In this document: piece by piece, positions 7,947 to 17,763 of the stretch
Numbering within the stretch: the first letter of the stretch is position 1
Layout of the letters: the number at the start of each line of letters is the position of its first letter
Origin: Pedobacter glucosidilyticus
GTDB lineage: Bacteria > Bacteroidota > Bacteroidia > Sphingobacteriales > Sphingobacteriaceae
Assembly (NCBI RefSeq): GCF_002483235.1
Contig: NZ_DLHN01000021.1
Location: 124,001-188,000, forward strand
Reading direction: 5' to 3'
DNA length: 64,000 nucleotides
The notes under the pieces: generated by a model
Databases searched by the model: none
Seen by the model: the letters and a program-made list of their open reading frames with translations, nothing else
Told to the model about the DNA's origin: nothing
Translations under genes and position numbers: made by a program

Positions 7947-10643
7947 ATGAGCATTTCTAAAACCTACAACCCTAAAGAGGCAGAGGCAAAGTGGTACCAG
8001 TATTGGCTAGATCATAAATTCTTTAAATCCGTTCCGGATGAGAGAGAACCTTACACTATAGTCATTCCTCCGCCAAATGTTACTGGGGTTTTACACATGG
8101 GGCACATGCTTAACAATACTATCCAAGATGTATTGATACGCAGGGCCAGAATGAAAGGTAAGAATGCTTGTTGGGTACCAGGTACAGACCATGCTTCTAT
8201 TGCTACCGAAGCTAAGGTTGTTGCTATGCTTAAAGAAAAAGGCATCAACAAAAAAGATATTTCTAGAGAAGAGTTCTTAAAATATGCTTACGAGTGGAAA
8301 GATAAATATGGTGGCATCATCCTAGAACAATTAAAAAAACTAGGCGCTTCTTGCGATTGGGACAGAACTGCTTTTACCATGGATCCTGCTTTGTCAGAAG
8401 CCGTGATAGATACTTTTATTCATCTACATAAACAAGGACTTATTTACCGTGGTGTTAGAATGGTAAACTGGGATCCTAAAGGTTTAACCGCTGTTTCTGA
8501 TGAGGAAGTTATCCGTAAAGAGGTAAACCAGAAGTTATATTACATTAAGTATGCTTTAAGTCCGATGTCCGAAGACGGAAGTATGCAATCTGAAGAGTCT
8601 CAAATCTCAAATCTCAATACGCAATACTTAATAATTGCTACTACACGTCCAGAAACCATTATGGCTGATGCTGCAATCTGTATCAATCCAAATGATGAAC
8701 GTTATAGCCATCTGCAAGGTAAAAAAGTCTTTATTCCATTAATTAATAAAGAGATTCCGATTATTACCGATGAATATGTGGATATGGAGTTTGGTACCGG
8801 ATGTTTAAAAGTTACTCCAGCTCATGATTTAAATGATTATGAATTGGGTATTAAACACCATTTAGAGGTTATCGATATTTTAAATGATGATGGTACATTA
8901 AATGAAAAAGCACAAATTTTAGTAGGCGAGGATAGATTTATCGCTCGTAAGAAAATAGCTAAATTATTAGAAGAAGCAGGGCATTTAGAAAAAGTTGAGG
9001 ATTATAAATCTCAAATTGGTTTTTCTGAACGTACCGATGCTGCCATAGAACCAAAATTATCCATGCAATGGTTCTGTAAAATGGCAGAAATGGCTGGTCC
9101 GGCTTTAGATTATGTGAATAATGGTGATATCAAACTGATACCAGATAAATTCATCAATACCTACCGCCATTGGATGGAGAATGTGAAAGATTGGTGTATT
9201 TCTCGTCAGCTGTGGTGGGGGCAGCAAATACCGGCTTGGTACGCACCTAACGGAGAAGTAGTAGTTGCTAAAACCGCCGAAGAAGCTTTACATCAGTTCA
9301 AAAATCTAAAATCTGAATTCGTAAATCTGACATTAAACGATTTAAGGCAAGATGAAGACGTTGTAGATACCTGGTTTTCTTCTTGGTTGTGGCCAATATC
9401 GGTTTTTGATCCAACGGTTTGCGGTCATCCAGAAGCTAAGGGTAATGCTGATGTAAATTATTATTATCCCACCAATGATTTAGTTACAGCACCTGAGATT
9501 TTATTTTTCTGGGTAGCTCGTATGATTATGGCTGGTCATGAGTTTAGAGGCGAAGTACCTTTCAAAAATGTTTACTTAACGGGTATTGTTAGAGATAAAC
9601 TAGGCAGAAAAATGTCTAAATCTTTAGGAAACTCGCCAGACCCATTAGACTTAATAGAGCAATATGGTGCAGATGGGGTTCGTGTAGGAATGCTTTTATG
9701 TTCGCCAGCAGGTAATGATATCATGTTTGATGAATCATCTTGTGAACAGGGCAGAAACTTCGCTAATAAAGTATGGAACGCCTTTAGATTGGTGAAAGGT
9801 TGGGAAATTGATGAAACCTTACCAAACGTAAACGAAACAACTATAGCTTGGTTTGATGCTCGTTTTAATGAAGCTTTAGCAGAAATAGAGAACAATTTTA
9901 ACCAATATCGCTTATCAGAAGCATTAATGGCTTCTTATAAATTAGTTTGGGATGATTTCTGCGCCTGGTACCTAGAAATGGTTAAACCAGCTTATCAACA
10001 ACCTATTGATGCTGCAACATACAAAGCAACCCTAACTTATTTCGAGAATATTTTAAAGTTATTGCATCCATTTATGCCTTTCTTAACAGAGGAGTTATGG
10101 CATGATGAGGTTTTTGGCTCCAGAACATCAGCAGATTGCTGTATCATCGCTCAAATGCCAGAAAGTAAAGCGGCAAATGCTTCATTGCTAAAAGAGATAG
10201 AGGTGGTTAAACAAGTGGTGTCAGAGATTAGAAATATCAGAAATACCAAACAAATTTCGCCTAAAGAAGCTCTAAATTTAGCTATTAAGGTAAGTTCTGA
10301 TATCAATTTCGAATCTTATAAAGCTATTATTGCTAAGCTGGCAAACATCAGCGAAATATCTTATACGCCAGATAAATTAAGTGGTGCTGCTTCTTTCTTA
10401 GCTGGCAGAGATGAGTTTTTTGTTCCTTTAGCGGGAAATATAGATGCTGAAGCAGAAAAAGAAAAAATCAATAAAGAAATTGTTTATTTAGAAGGCTTTT
10501 TAAAAGCTGTTGATGCTAAATTAAGTAACGAGCGTTTTGTGCAAAATGCAAAACCTGAAGTAGTAGCCAACGAGCAAAACAAAAAAGCCGATGCCGAAGC
10601 AAAAATCAAAATATTAAAAGAAAGCTTAGCTGCATTTTTGTAG
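7947..10643 (+). CDS. valS: Valyl-tRNA synthetase
   Basis: Class I aminoacyl-tRNA synthetase charging tRNA-Val, 898 aa. HIGH-type motif [14 protein letters not shown] near residues 42-55 and KMSKS loop ([14 protein letters not shown]) near 555. The editing CP1 domain lies between them ([24 protein letters not shown]). C-terminal anticodon-binding region and the ValS coiled-coil tail ([22 protein letters not shown]...) are present. ATG at 7947 is chosen because the preceding in-frame TTG at 7917 lies within the probable -7 promoter box. Residues ~219-237 ([14 protein letters not shown]) form a local insertion compared with typical ValS. Confidence 0.98.
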   Translation: MSISKTYNPKEAEAKWYQYWLDHKFFKSVPDEREPYTIVIPPPNVTGVLHMGHMLNNTIQDVLIRRARMKGKNACWVPGTDHASIATEAKVVAMLKEKGINKKDISREEFLKYAYEWKDKYGGIILEQLKKLGASCDWDRTAFTMDPALSEAVIDTFIHLHKQGLIYRGVRMVNWDPKGLTAVSDEEVIRKEVNQKLYYIKYALSPMSEDGSMQSEESQISNLNTQYLIIATTRPETIMADAAICINPNDERYSHLQGKKVFIPLINKEIPIITDEYVDMEFGTGCLKVTPAHDLNDYELGIKHHLEVIDILNDDGTLNEKAQILVGEDRFIARKKIAKLLEEAGHLEKVEDYKSQIGFSERTDAAIEPKLSMQWFCKMAEMAGPALDYVNNGDIKLIPDKFINTYRHWMENVKDWCISRQLWWGQQIPAWYAPNGEVVVAKTAEEALHQFKNLKSEFVNLTLNDLRQDEDVVDTWFSSWLWPISVFDPTVCGHPEAKGNADVNYYYPTNDLVTAPEILFFWVARMIMAGHEFRGEVPFKNVYLTGIVRDKLGRKMSKSLGNSPDPLDLIEQYGADGVRVGMLLCSPAGNDIMFDESSCEQGRNFANKVWNAFRLVKGWEIDETLPNVNETTIAWFDARFNEALAEIENNFNQYRLSEALMASYKLVWDDFCAWYLEMVKPAYQQPIDAATYKATLTYFENILKLLHPFMPFLTEELWHDEVFGSRTSADCCIIAQMPESKAANASLLKEIEVVKQVVSEIRNIRNTKQISPKEALNLAIKVSSDINFESYKAIIAKLANISEISYTPDKLSGAASFLAGRDEFFVPLAGNIDAEAEKEKINKEIVYLEGFLKAVDAKLSNERFVQNAKPEVVANEQNKKADAEAKIKILKESLAAFL

Positions 10644-10675
10644 TGATATAGTAGAAAGTACAGAGTAGAAAGTAG

Positions 10676-10717
10676 AAAGAAGCAATTATCAATAAAATGA
10701 GATTGCTTCTTTTTTTG
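10676..10717 (+). terminator. Rho-independent terminator of valS
   Basis: AGAAGCAAT / ATTGCTTCT stem followed by a run of eight T. Upstream (10650-10680) is a purine-rich degenerate GTAGAAAGTA repeat that recurs near 18200. Confidence 0.85.
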
Positions 10718-10878
10718 GAATTAGAAAGTTAAAAATTAAAAATTCAAAAACCTTTAAAACGTCTAAAATAGATACAACTGGTAACAGGAAACTGGCAACT
10801 GATTTCAAATCAATCCTTCACTCATTCAAAAATCAATCAATATTAAAAAGATTGCTTCTTCGTTCCTTATCGCAGTGA

Positions 10879-10979
10879 CCTAACCAACTAACAAACTAAC
10901 CACCTAACCAACCAATGCCTAATGAACTACTCCCTAACCAACTAACTCCCGATAGCTATCGGGACTAACCAACTAACAA
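10879..10979. repeat. CTAACCAA-type heptad-like interspersed repeat
   Basis: About 100 bp of degenerate CTAACCAACTAAC units, interrupted by a 16-bp palindrome. The same sequence in reverse complement recurs at 58438-58535. The repeat overlaps the 3' end of the following minus-strand gene. The rest of the 10644-10964 gap holds only the valS terminator and AT-rich simple sequence. Confidence 0.75.
10948..10963. repeat. CCCGATAGCTATCGGG palindrome
   Basis: Perfect 16-bp palindrome inside the CTAACC repeat. Its flanks match the copy at 58509-58522 in inverted orientation. It could be a protein-binding site, a small mobile repeat or an RNA hairpin. Confidence 0.75.
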
Positions 10980-11453
10980 CCCATCTATATGGTTAGCAGG
11001 TTTTAGTTCTTCTATGTGATTTCTTAAAAATTCTTTGATTTCCCAACGCTTGGTATCGCATTTTACATTGTCTAAACCAACGCGATAGGTTTCTCCGTTT
11101 TGATGGTGAAAAATAATAGCGTTAAAGCGAGTTTCAAAACCTCTTAAAGAAGTAAAGGATAACTTTAAATCTTGCTGCTCGATACCCGAGTTATCTTTTA
11201 TCAGCAGAAATTCATCTGTGATTAAGATAAATTGGTTCTCCTCAATTTTAAAGATGTAATAGAGATGAAATACCAATAAGGTCACAATTGGGCTAATGGT
11301 GTAAACCAAATAAGAAAATAAATCCTTAATAAGCACCTGATTAAAAAATAATAAGCTGGTAATGATACCAATGTTGAGAGTCGTGAGATAGATTAAAATT
11401 TGATGCTTAGAAAGCTTAGGCTCCTTGCATTTGATGTAAATTTTATCACTCAT
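10965..11453 (-). CDS. Small membrane protein, PH-like fold possible
   Basis: 162 aa. Two hydrophobic helices (residues ~20-42 and ~48-70) precede a cytosolic beta-rich domain (EENQFILITDEFLLIKDNS ... FETRFNAIIFHHQNGETYRVGLDNV), reminiscent of bacterial PH-like membrane proteins. That assignment is tentative. The last codons (G-L-L-V-G-stop) are encoded by the CTAACC interspersed repeat, so the natural C-terminus may have been altered by repeat insertion. It lies downstream of the HsdR-N-like gene on the same strand. Confidence 0.7.
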   Translation of the reverse strand: MSDKIYIKCKEPKLSKHQILIYLTTLNIGIITSLLFFNQVLIKDLFSYLVYTISPIVTLLVFHLYYIFKIEENQFILITDEFLLIKDNSGIEQQDLKLSFTSLRGFETRFNAIIFHHQNGETYRVGLDNVKCDTKRWEIKEFLRNHIEELKPANHIDGLLVG

Positions 11454-11536
11454 GATTTATTGTTTAATTATCCGTTTATACGGAGTGATTCCATAAAGGT
11501 TATCCTCTCAAATAAAAAATCAAACGGGATAAATCA

Positions 11537-11995
11537 TTATTTATGTATGTATAAAGGCAGTTCTTCTAAGAATTGATAAGTCTGGTTTACGTAATCCATC
11601 CTACAATAAGCATGTGTAATACCATTGGTAACAACCAAATAATTTACCTGATGAATCATGTTGTAACGGGCTGCTTGGTCAAAAACATCCTGATTTATTT
11701 TTACGTGAGTAGCCTTACATTCTACCAAAACATCGGCTTTACCATCTTTATCAAAAACAACAATATCAGTACGTTTCTTTAGTTGATGCAGGTTTAAACC
11801 GCCTTCTAGTTTGATTAAACCTTTAGGGTATTTTTTTTGGATGATGAGATATTGCACAAAATGCTGCCTCACCCATTCCTCTGGCGTTAAAACCAATTGC
11901 TTTTTCCTCAGCTCATCATAAATAAAAAGCTGCTCTTCTTTTTGAATAAGCTTAAAAGGGTAGGGCGGAAGGTTTAAGGCTACAGGTTTAAACAT
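11537..11995 (-). CDS. HsdR N-terminal-like (PD-(D/E)XK) stand-alone protein
   Basis: 152 aa matching the stand-alone 'type I restriction enzyme R protein N-terminal' family. The nuclease-fold core is visible: E64 region (KLEGGLNLHQLKKRTDIVVFDKDG) and VLVECKA, giving D...ECK of the PD-(D/E)XK fold. No helicase or methylase partner is nearby, so it is not a restriction system. In Bacteroidota this family commonly sits head-to-head with holA, as here (68-bp gap), which hints at a housekeeping DNA-metabolism role. That role is an inference. Confidence 0.85.
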   Translation of the reverse strand: MFKPVALNLPPYPFKLIQKEEQLFIYDELRKKQLVLTPEEWVRQHFVQYLIIQKKYPKGLIKLEGGLNLHQLKKRTDIVVFDKDGKADVLVECKATHVKINQDVFDQAARYNMIHQVNYLVVTNGITHAYCRMDYVNQTYQFLEELPLYIHK

Positions 11996-12063
11996 GCTGC
12001 TAAATTAGAACGAATTTTAAATATGCTGAATTATTTTGATGATTATAGCTAATTTCGTTCATC

Positions 12064-13068
12064 ATGACGGCAGAAGAAATCATTAAAGATATTAAGGCGA
12101 GAAAGCTAAAACCTATTTACCTTTTGCATGGCGAGGAAAGTTATTATATAGATTTAATTGCTGATGCGCTAGAACAATATGTCTTGTCTGATGCCGAAAA
12201 GGGATTTAACCAAACCATTTTATATGGTAAGGATACCGAAGCTATACAGGTGATCAACGCCGCCAAACGCTACCCTATGATGAGTGATTATCAATTGGTT
12301 TTGGTAAAAGAAGCTCAGGAATTAAAATTGGATAAAGCTGCCGACCAGTTTCAGGCTTATTGCGAAAGGCCTTTGCCTAGCACTATTTTAGTGCTTTGCC
12401 ACAAGTATGGAAAGTTTGATAAGCGTAAGAAAGTTTATAAAGTTTTAGAGAAAACAGGCTTAGTTTTCGAATCTAATACCATTTACGATAACAAAGTTCC
12501 AGCTTGGATAGAAGATTTTATCAAAAGCAAAAAGCATCATATAAATCCTAAAGCATCAGCACTTTTAGCAGAATATCTGGGGAACGATTTAAGCAAAATT
12601 GCCAACGAGCTAGAAAAATTAATGCTGAATGTGCCACAAGGACAAGAAATTACCACCAAAGAAGTTCAGGATAATATCGGTATCAGTAAAGAATTTAATG
12701 TTTTTGAGCTGCAAAATGCTTTGGCTAGAAAAGATGCATTAAAAGCTAATCAGATTGTCAATTATTTTGAGGCTAATCCTAAATCAAATCCTATTGTATT
12801 GGTGATGGGCAATTTAAATACATGGTTTACCAAGATTTTGAAGTACCACTATGTTCAAGATAAATCGCAATTGGCTAAAGAATTAGGTGTAAACCCTTAT
12901 TTTGTGAAGGATTATGATTTAGCTGCTCGTAACTACAACTTAGGTAAAACATTTCAGGTGATTTCTCTATTGCGAGAATACGATTTAAAATCAAAAGGTG
13001 TAGCATCTACTGGTAATACAGAACATGGTGACTTAATGCGGGAATTGGTGTGGAAGATATTGCATTGA
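12064..13068 (+). CDS. holA: DNA polymerase III subunit delta
   Basis: Clamp-loader subunit that opens the beta sliding clamp. 334 aa, typical length. N-terminal KPIYLLHGEESYYIDLIADAL is the characteristic 'YLL-GEE' start of the delta domain, followed by YPMMSDYQLVLVKEA and the lid/collar C-terminus (NELEKLMLNVPQGQEIT, VFELQNALARKD, LVMGNLNTWF). Start ATG at 12064 fits the conserved N-terminus. Divergent from the HsdR-N-like gene. Confidence 0.95.
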   Translation: MTAEEIIKDIKARKLKPIYLLHGEESYYIDLIADALEQYVLSDAEKGFNQTILYGKDTEAIQVINAAKRYPMMSDYQLVLVKEAQELKLDKAADQFQAYCERPLPSTILVLCHKYGKFDKRKKVYKVLEKTGLVFESNTIYDNKVPAWIEDFIKSKKHHINPKASALLAEYLGNDLSKIANELEKLMLNVPQGQEITTKEVQDNIGISKEFNVFELQNALARKDALKANQIVNYFEANPKSNPIVLVMGNLNTWFTKILKYHYVQDKSQLAKELGVNPYFVKDYDLAARNYNLGKTFQVISLLREYDLKSKGVASTGNTEHGDLMRELVWKILH

Positions 13069-13236
13069 TTGAGTTCTTTTAGAATCTTGATACTTAATAT
13101 GAACTAAAATTGCTATTTATTGTTTTTAGTTTAAGTTGTTAATCTAATTTAGAAACGCTGTTTTAAAAAAATCAAAAAGAGTATTTAACTATTGAGATGA
13201 TGATCTAAAATCTAAAGTCACAAATATGAGTTACAC

Positions 13237-14025
13237 CTATTCTTGTTCTTCAATCCATTTAGCAGTCATTAATAAAAAGTCTAAACTCTTTTTATAATTC
13301 AACTCGCTATATTCTAGTCCTAGTACTTTAATATGATTATAATAATTACTTAATTTGATATAGTAGTTTTTCTCTAATTGAATTGTTGTTGCCTCTGGTC
13401 CAATTTTTTCAAGTAAAAACCATTTCTCTAACAGTCTTGCCGTTCTGCCGTTACCGTCTTGAAATGGGTGAATTTTAACGAATACTAAATGGATAAGCGA
13501 TGCGTAGTAAAATATCTCATATTGATTAAGCGCTAACTTTAAAAGTTTTTCTATGTCTCTAAAAAGTTTTTCTAATTCATCATTAACCAATCTAGGTTCG
13601 GCTGCTACATACTCAATCTGATCATTGCTGTTTAAAACATACATTGGGTTTTGCCTGGTAACTCCTTGATAAGAAACAGGTAAAATATTTGTGGTAATAA
13701 GTGCATGAGCTTGCTTCAGATTCTCAAGATTCAAACGATTAGTGTCAATAAAGTCGTAAGCAGCGTACAAATCATCAGCCCTTCTGGTGTAATCTGGCTT
13801 GAATTCTACTTTTAGAAATTTATGCTTAAAATAGCTGTCAAAATCAATATCTTCTCCCTCTATCTTGGAGGAATAAACAGATGAAACAGATTTATAAAAC
13901 TGAAAGTAATCTACAGGAATCTCATTCTTCTTAATCTTAGATAACTTATCAAGTGGTAATACATTAATGGCTCTTGTATAATCGTCTAACAGTTCACTAT
14001 TAAGTATTTCAAATGTCATATTCAA
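13237..14025 (-). CDS. Fic family protein (AMPylase-type, self-inhibited)
   Basis: 262 aa. Complete Fic core motif HPFQDGNGRTAR at residues 186-197, with H186 catalytic. A class II (N-terminal) inhibitory helix is visible as S52-xxx-E56-G57 (SSKIEG), so activity is expected to be auto-inhibited. A Fic_N-type N-terminus precedes it; the protein ends shortly after the Fic fold and lacks the C-terminal winged-helix seen in longer relatives. It catalyses transfer of AMP (or another NMP) to protein hydroxyls; target unknown. No antitoxin partner adjoins, which fits the in-cis inhibition. Confidence 0.93.
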   Translation of the reverse strand: MNMTFEILNSELLDDYTRAINVLPLDKLSKIKKNEIPVDYFQFYKSVSSVYSSKIEGEDIDFDSYFKHKFLKVEFKPDYTRRADDLYAAYDFIDTNRLNLENLKQAHALITTNILPVSYQGVTRQNPMYVLNSNDQIEYVAAEPRLVNDELEKLFRDIEKLLKLALNQYEIFYYASLIHLVFVKIHPFQDGNGRTARLLEKWFLLEKIGPEATTIQLEKNYYIKLSNYYNHIKVLGLEYSELNYKKSLDFLLMTAKWIEEQE

Positions 14026-14148
14026 AGATATGTAATTAAGCTTAATAGTGTTTAAAATGTTAGTTACACATTAAGGTGTTAGATAAGGTTTTAGATAAAG
14101 TTTTAGTAGGCGTCTTTAAAAAATATTATTCACAATTAGGCATTGTAC

Positions 14149-14907
14149 TTATTCTATCCTCTTATTAAATCGTTTTATTCCAAATGATTTTACAGCAATT
14201 CCAAGATTCCATTCAAGGTATCCATTATCTAAATCAGGATGAACTTTTTTATAATCTGTAAAGCTATACCCAAGGGTTCCAAAAACAGACAAATAACCGT
14301 AATTTTTTAGTTTAAAATACTTGTTTAAAGTTGTACCAAAAATAAGCCCGCCAGTTTTATTGAAAGTAAATGCTTGATTCAATTCATCCTCATTAATCAC
14401 AAAAAAAGATGTTTGATTGTATCCTGCATAGGGCTCAATAGAAATTAGTTTTTCAAAATCAAGCGAATATCCTACATAATAATCAAGTTTTATATTATTG
14501 AGTGTAGCGGTTGTTGGAAGCGTTTGTCCATTAAAATTCAATTCCTTTTTAGGGTTAATAGACCAAGGCTTAAATCTAAAACCGAAATTAAGTTTATCAA
14601 CGGTAAGAAAGAAGTTAAAATTCGGCCCTCCGTGTTGCCCAATCCAGCTTGTTGTTTTATTTCCATAATAATAATTAGAAACGGCAATATCCATACGAAA
14701 TCCAACTCTGGAACGTGTATGGCATTGCACCACTTTATAAGGTTCAATGTTAATTGTATCCTTTTTTTTAGAAAGATACTTCATTGAAATATAAGGCTCT
14801 ATAACTAAGGTGTCTGTTGAACAGATTATTTCAGGAGTCCATATTTGTCCAAAAGAGTTTAAGTTGATTAAAATCGTTGATGTAAGTATGAAAAATAATT
14901 GTTTCAC
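14149..14907 (-). CDS. Exported beta-rich hypothetical protein, possible outer-membrane barrel
   Basis: 252 aa with a signal peptide (KQLFFILTSTILINLNSFGQ). The body is rich in amphipathic strands with aromatic girdles (GYSLDFEKLISIEPYAGYN, YGYLSVFGTLGYSF, GYLEWNLGIAVKSFGI), suggesting an 8-10-stranded barrel. It does not end in the usual terminal aromatic residue. Family not recognised. It lies 41 bp downstream of the VOC-like gene on the same strand. Confidence 0.65.
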   Translation of the reverse strand: MKQLFFILTSTILINLNSFGQIWTPEIICSTDTLVIEPYISMKYLSKKKDTINIEPYKVVQCHTRSRVGFRMDIAVSNYYYGNKTTSWIGQHGGPNFNFFLTVDKLNFGFRFKPWSINPKKELNFNGQTLPTTATLNNIKLDYYVGYSLDFEKLISIEPYAGYNQTSFFVINEDELNQAFTFNKTGGLIFGTTLNKYFKLKNYGYLSVFGTLGYSFTDYKKVHPDLDNGYLEWNLGIAVKSFGIKRFNKRIE

Positions 14908-14948
14908 AGTATTCTAGTCAATAAACTGATGATGCAAAGTTTTTATGA

Positions 14949-15593
14949 TTAGTATTCAATTGTTAATTTTAGTTTCTCGAACTCTTGTTTTTTTCCTTGT
15001 TTTCCGTTGTCAAAAATCAAATTCAGCCAATGTCTTGAAGACTCTATAAATTGAATTTGGTTTTGATGCTTAAAATTTTCTAAAAATGTTTTATCAGAAA
15101 CTGATTTATACTCAAAAATTGCATTTGTTAAAACAGAAATATCATTTTTATGTGTTTTAGGTTCGTTGTCATGTTTATTTTCTCCTTTGAATGGCAATCT
15201 AAAAGTCCATGGTAAATCAGATTGGTCTTCATTTTTTATAATGTCAATTTCCATTCCTTGTGGAAAATAATCAGGTTGATATTTAAAGGCATTTTTAAAA
15301 ATTGTTTCACTGTTTTCAGTGTTTACTATACATAGTCCAAAAGGCGAAAAATAGTTAGTTTTATATGCTGCTCTTTGCCAAAGCCCCATAGATTTAGTCT
15401 TGTCGCTAGTAATCTCATTTACATCATGCACCCACAAAATTTCTAAGAAAAAGTTGTCGAAATAAAACTTGCGGTTTGCAGTCCCTTGTCCTACGTGAAC
15501 TCTGTTACTTCCTTCAGTTAATCCGAAGTTTACCAATTCGTCAGCACCCTTTCCATTAATGTCTGTAAAAATAAAAATATGGTCAATACTCAT
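14949..15593 (-). CDS. VOC superfamily (glyoxalase-like) protein
   Basis: 214 aa. N-terminal MSIDHIFIFTDING followed by 'FGLTEGSNRVHVGQGTANRKFYFDNFFLEILWV' has the paired beta-alpha-beta-beta-beta look of a glyoxalase_3/VOC module (metal-type H4 and E50 positions fit). Unlike bona fide glyoxalase I, the second half is divergent. The substrate is not predictable. It may be co-transcribed with the downstream barrel-like gene. Confidence 0.7.
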   Translation of the reverse strand: MSIDHIFIFTDINGKGADELVNFGLTEGSNRVHVGQGTANRKFYFDNFFLEILWVHDVNEITSDKTKSMGLWQRAAYKTNYFSPFGLCIVNTENSETIFKNAFKYQPDYFPQGMEIDIIKNEDQSDLPWTFRLPFKGENKHDNEPKTHKNDISVLTNAIFEYKSVSDKTFLENFKHQNQIQFIESSRHWLNLIFDNGKQGKKQEFEKLKLTIEY

Positions 15594-15646
15594 TGATTAG
15601 CATTAATGTTAGTATATGGTTTTTCTGCTGTCGTTGGCCATACGAA

Positions 15647-16303
15647 TTATTTCACCTCATCAATCACCCTTTCCGGTGGGTTAAATAAATGCTGTTGTTT
15701 TCTTTTACATTCAGCATAAAATTGGTTATAAGCTTTTTCCATTTCTTCTACCTCATTTATCCCCTTGTATTCCATAAAATATACCCTGGCAACAGGTTTG
15801 AAATTTTCGAGGTAATCAAGCAGGGTAACGCCAAAAAAAACCTGAAGAGGTGTTTCTTTTATACGTTTAAAAATATAGTTAAGTCCGCTTCCAAAGTGAA
15901 TCTTATTCAAATGCATAGAGTACATTCCGGCCTGAGGGTAAAGTCCCAACATGATGCTAGGATCTCGAAGTAATCCTGCTGCATAATTTAAAGATTCGAT
16001 CATTTTCCTCGACTTTCTATCTATCGGAAAACAGCCAACATACTTTAGAAGTGGAAATATTTTTAGTTGTGACTCAACACTCATCGCTTTAAATTCCTTT
16101 TTTAAAACTGATCGGCAAACGCGGTGTAAAATTGCACCATCGTTATAGCTGTAATGGTTCATCAGCATTAAACAAGAACGGTCTTTTGCCACATTTAAAT
16201 CACCGATAAATTTAATAGAAGAGAAATGACGCAAAACCCATCTTTCTACAATATTTGCAGCAATCCATTTTACAATTTTATTAGGAGGGTAGTCTTTTAT
16301 CAT
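15647..16303 (-). CDS. Lysophospholipid acyltransferase family protein (PlsC-like)
   Basis: 218 aa. The HX4D catalytic motif is NH50-YSYN-D55, followed by block II-type GCFPIDRKS near 92-100 and a block III-like YPQAGMYSM where PlsC has E-G-T/S-R; the E-G-T core is changed to Q-A-G-M, so substrate use may differ. N-terminus has an amphipathic segment but no clear transmembrane helix. It probably acylates a lysophospholipid or related acceptor at the inner membrane. It is divergent from the YheT-type hydrolase. Confidence 0.8.
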   Translation of the reverse strand: MIKDYPPNKIVKWIAANIVERWVLRHFSSIKFIGDLNVAKDRSCLMLMNHYSYNDGAILHRVCRSVLKKEFKAMSVESQLKIFPLLKYVGCFPIDRKSRKMIESLNYAAGLLRDPSIMLGLYPQAGMYSMHLNKIHFGSGLNYIFKRIKETPLQVFFGVTLLDYLENFKPVARVYFMEYKGINEVEEMEKAYNQFYAECKRKQQHLFNPPERVIDEVK

Positions 16304-16549
16304 TTTTAATATAAATAGTTTTTAATGGTATGTGTTGTGTGACGAGCAAAGATATTTTTTTTAAAATAATTAAAGAAATTGTCTGTTGATTTACAATTAA
16401 GTAATCTCCATGTACTAAATAAATTTTTTCAGGATAATAATCAACTTAATTTGATTATTTTTTATATAATTATAACGAAGTATTTTTACTTATATATATT
16501 TAACCTGGTTTATAAAATAATACGCTTACTTAATATCATTAAATCATAC

Positions 16550-17509
16550 ATGCCCATCATTAAATCCAAATATCGACCTCCATTTTATCTTTTTAGCGCT
16601 CATTTACAAACTATTGTGCCTGCAATAAGCTTTAAAATAAATCATAAGCTTTATACCACAGAAAAGTTAGAGACATCAGACGGTGATTTTATTGAGTTAG
16701 ATTGGATTAAGGGTAGTCAAGAAAAGCTCATGATTCTTTGTCATGGTGTTGAAGGTAACTCCAGAAGTCATTATGTACAGCAGATGGCTATCCACTTTAG
16801 TAAACTTGGGTGGACAATATTAGCTATTCATGCAAGAAGTTGTGGTCGAGAAATGAATCGTTTGCCGCAGGCTTATTACGGCGGGTTTACAAATGATATT
16901 GAAACTGTGATACTAAAGTATGCAGAAAGCTATCGTTCTATAGTGCTTGTGGGTTTTTCATTAGGGGGTAATATGGTACTAAATTTTGCAGGCAGACACC
17001 ATACACCACACAACTTAAAAGCTGTTATTGGTTTTTCTGTACCTTGTGAGTTAAGAAGCTCTGAACGGAAACTTGACGGTTTATATAATCGTATCTACTC
17101 CGTAAAAATTTTAAAGAAATTGAAGAATAAAATCCGTAAGCTGGAAGCAAATCATCCTGGTGCTTACGATTTAGAAAAGCTAGACAAAATAACCTCATTA
17201 CAAGAATTTTCTGTTTATTTTACAGCACCTTTTTTTGGTTTTAAGTCTTTAGATGACTTTTATAAAGCAAGTAGTTGCTTGGAGGCTCTTTCGAATATCA
17301 AGATTCCAACCTTGTTGGTGAATGCCAAAAACGATCCTCTATTAACAAATGGTTGTTTTCCAGTGGAGATTGCTAAGCAAGCAGATCATCTATTTCTGGA
17401 AATGCCTAAGCGAGGAGGTCATTCTGCCTTTCCTATCTCTAAAGCAGAATCATGGATGCCTTTGAGAGTAGAAGAATTTTTAAAAGAGGTTAATTCAAAA
17501 GTATGTTAG
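16550..17509 (+). CDS. YheT-family alpha/beta hydrolase
   Basis: 319 aa. The YheT signature 'SAHLQTIVPA' is at residues 16-25. The nucleophile elbow is GFSLGG with S137, the acid lies in NAKNDPLL and the histidine in GGHSAF. Start ATG at 16550 is chosen: the frame extends upstream to a TTG at 16379, but that stretch is AT-rich, hydrophobic and unlike the family. Esterase-type activity is expected from the triad; physiological substrate unknown. A PlsC-like gene stands divergently, so a lipid-related role is possible but unproven. Confidence 0.88.
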   Translation: MPIIKSKYRPPFYLFSAHLQTIVPAISFKINHKLYTTEKLETSDGDFIELDWIKGSQEKLMILCHGVEGNSRSHYVQQMAIHFSKLGWTILAIHARSCGREMNRLPQAYYGGFTNDIETVILKYAESYRSIVLVGFSLGGNMVLNFAGRHHTPHNLKAVIGFSVPCELRSSERKLDGLYNRIYSVKILKKLKNKIRKLEANHPGAYDLEKLDKITSLQEFSVYFTAPFFGFKSLDDFYKASSCLEALSNIKIPTLLVNAKNDPLLTNGCFPVEIAKQADHLFLEMPKRGGHSAFPISKAESWMPLRVEEFLKEVNSKVC

Positions 17510-17763
17510 TTATTGAATAGCTTTTTTTGAGAATATTTTATGATTAAGAAGTGGAAACTCTAAAAGCGAAATATGTTTGTAAAGGTTTACCGATGCCTTT
17601 TAATCATGGATGATTGAGTAGCTTTGATGTCTTCATCAACGGTTTTTTACACATGGTAAAACATAGCGTTTTTCCTGATGTTATCAGTCCATACATCATT
17701 TTTACTTTGATGATGAAATGAAGGAATTAAATTGTTTGTATAATATTTTAATACACATATAAA

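Noticed and set aside
11537..11995. Type I restriction-modification system
   Set aside because: Only the HsdR-N-like domain is present; no HsdM, HsdS or helicase segment nearby.
16379..16549. N-terminal extension of the YheT-type hydrolase from a TTG
   Set aside because: Extension is AT-driven hydrophobic sequence, and the family signature begins soon after ATG 16550.
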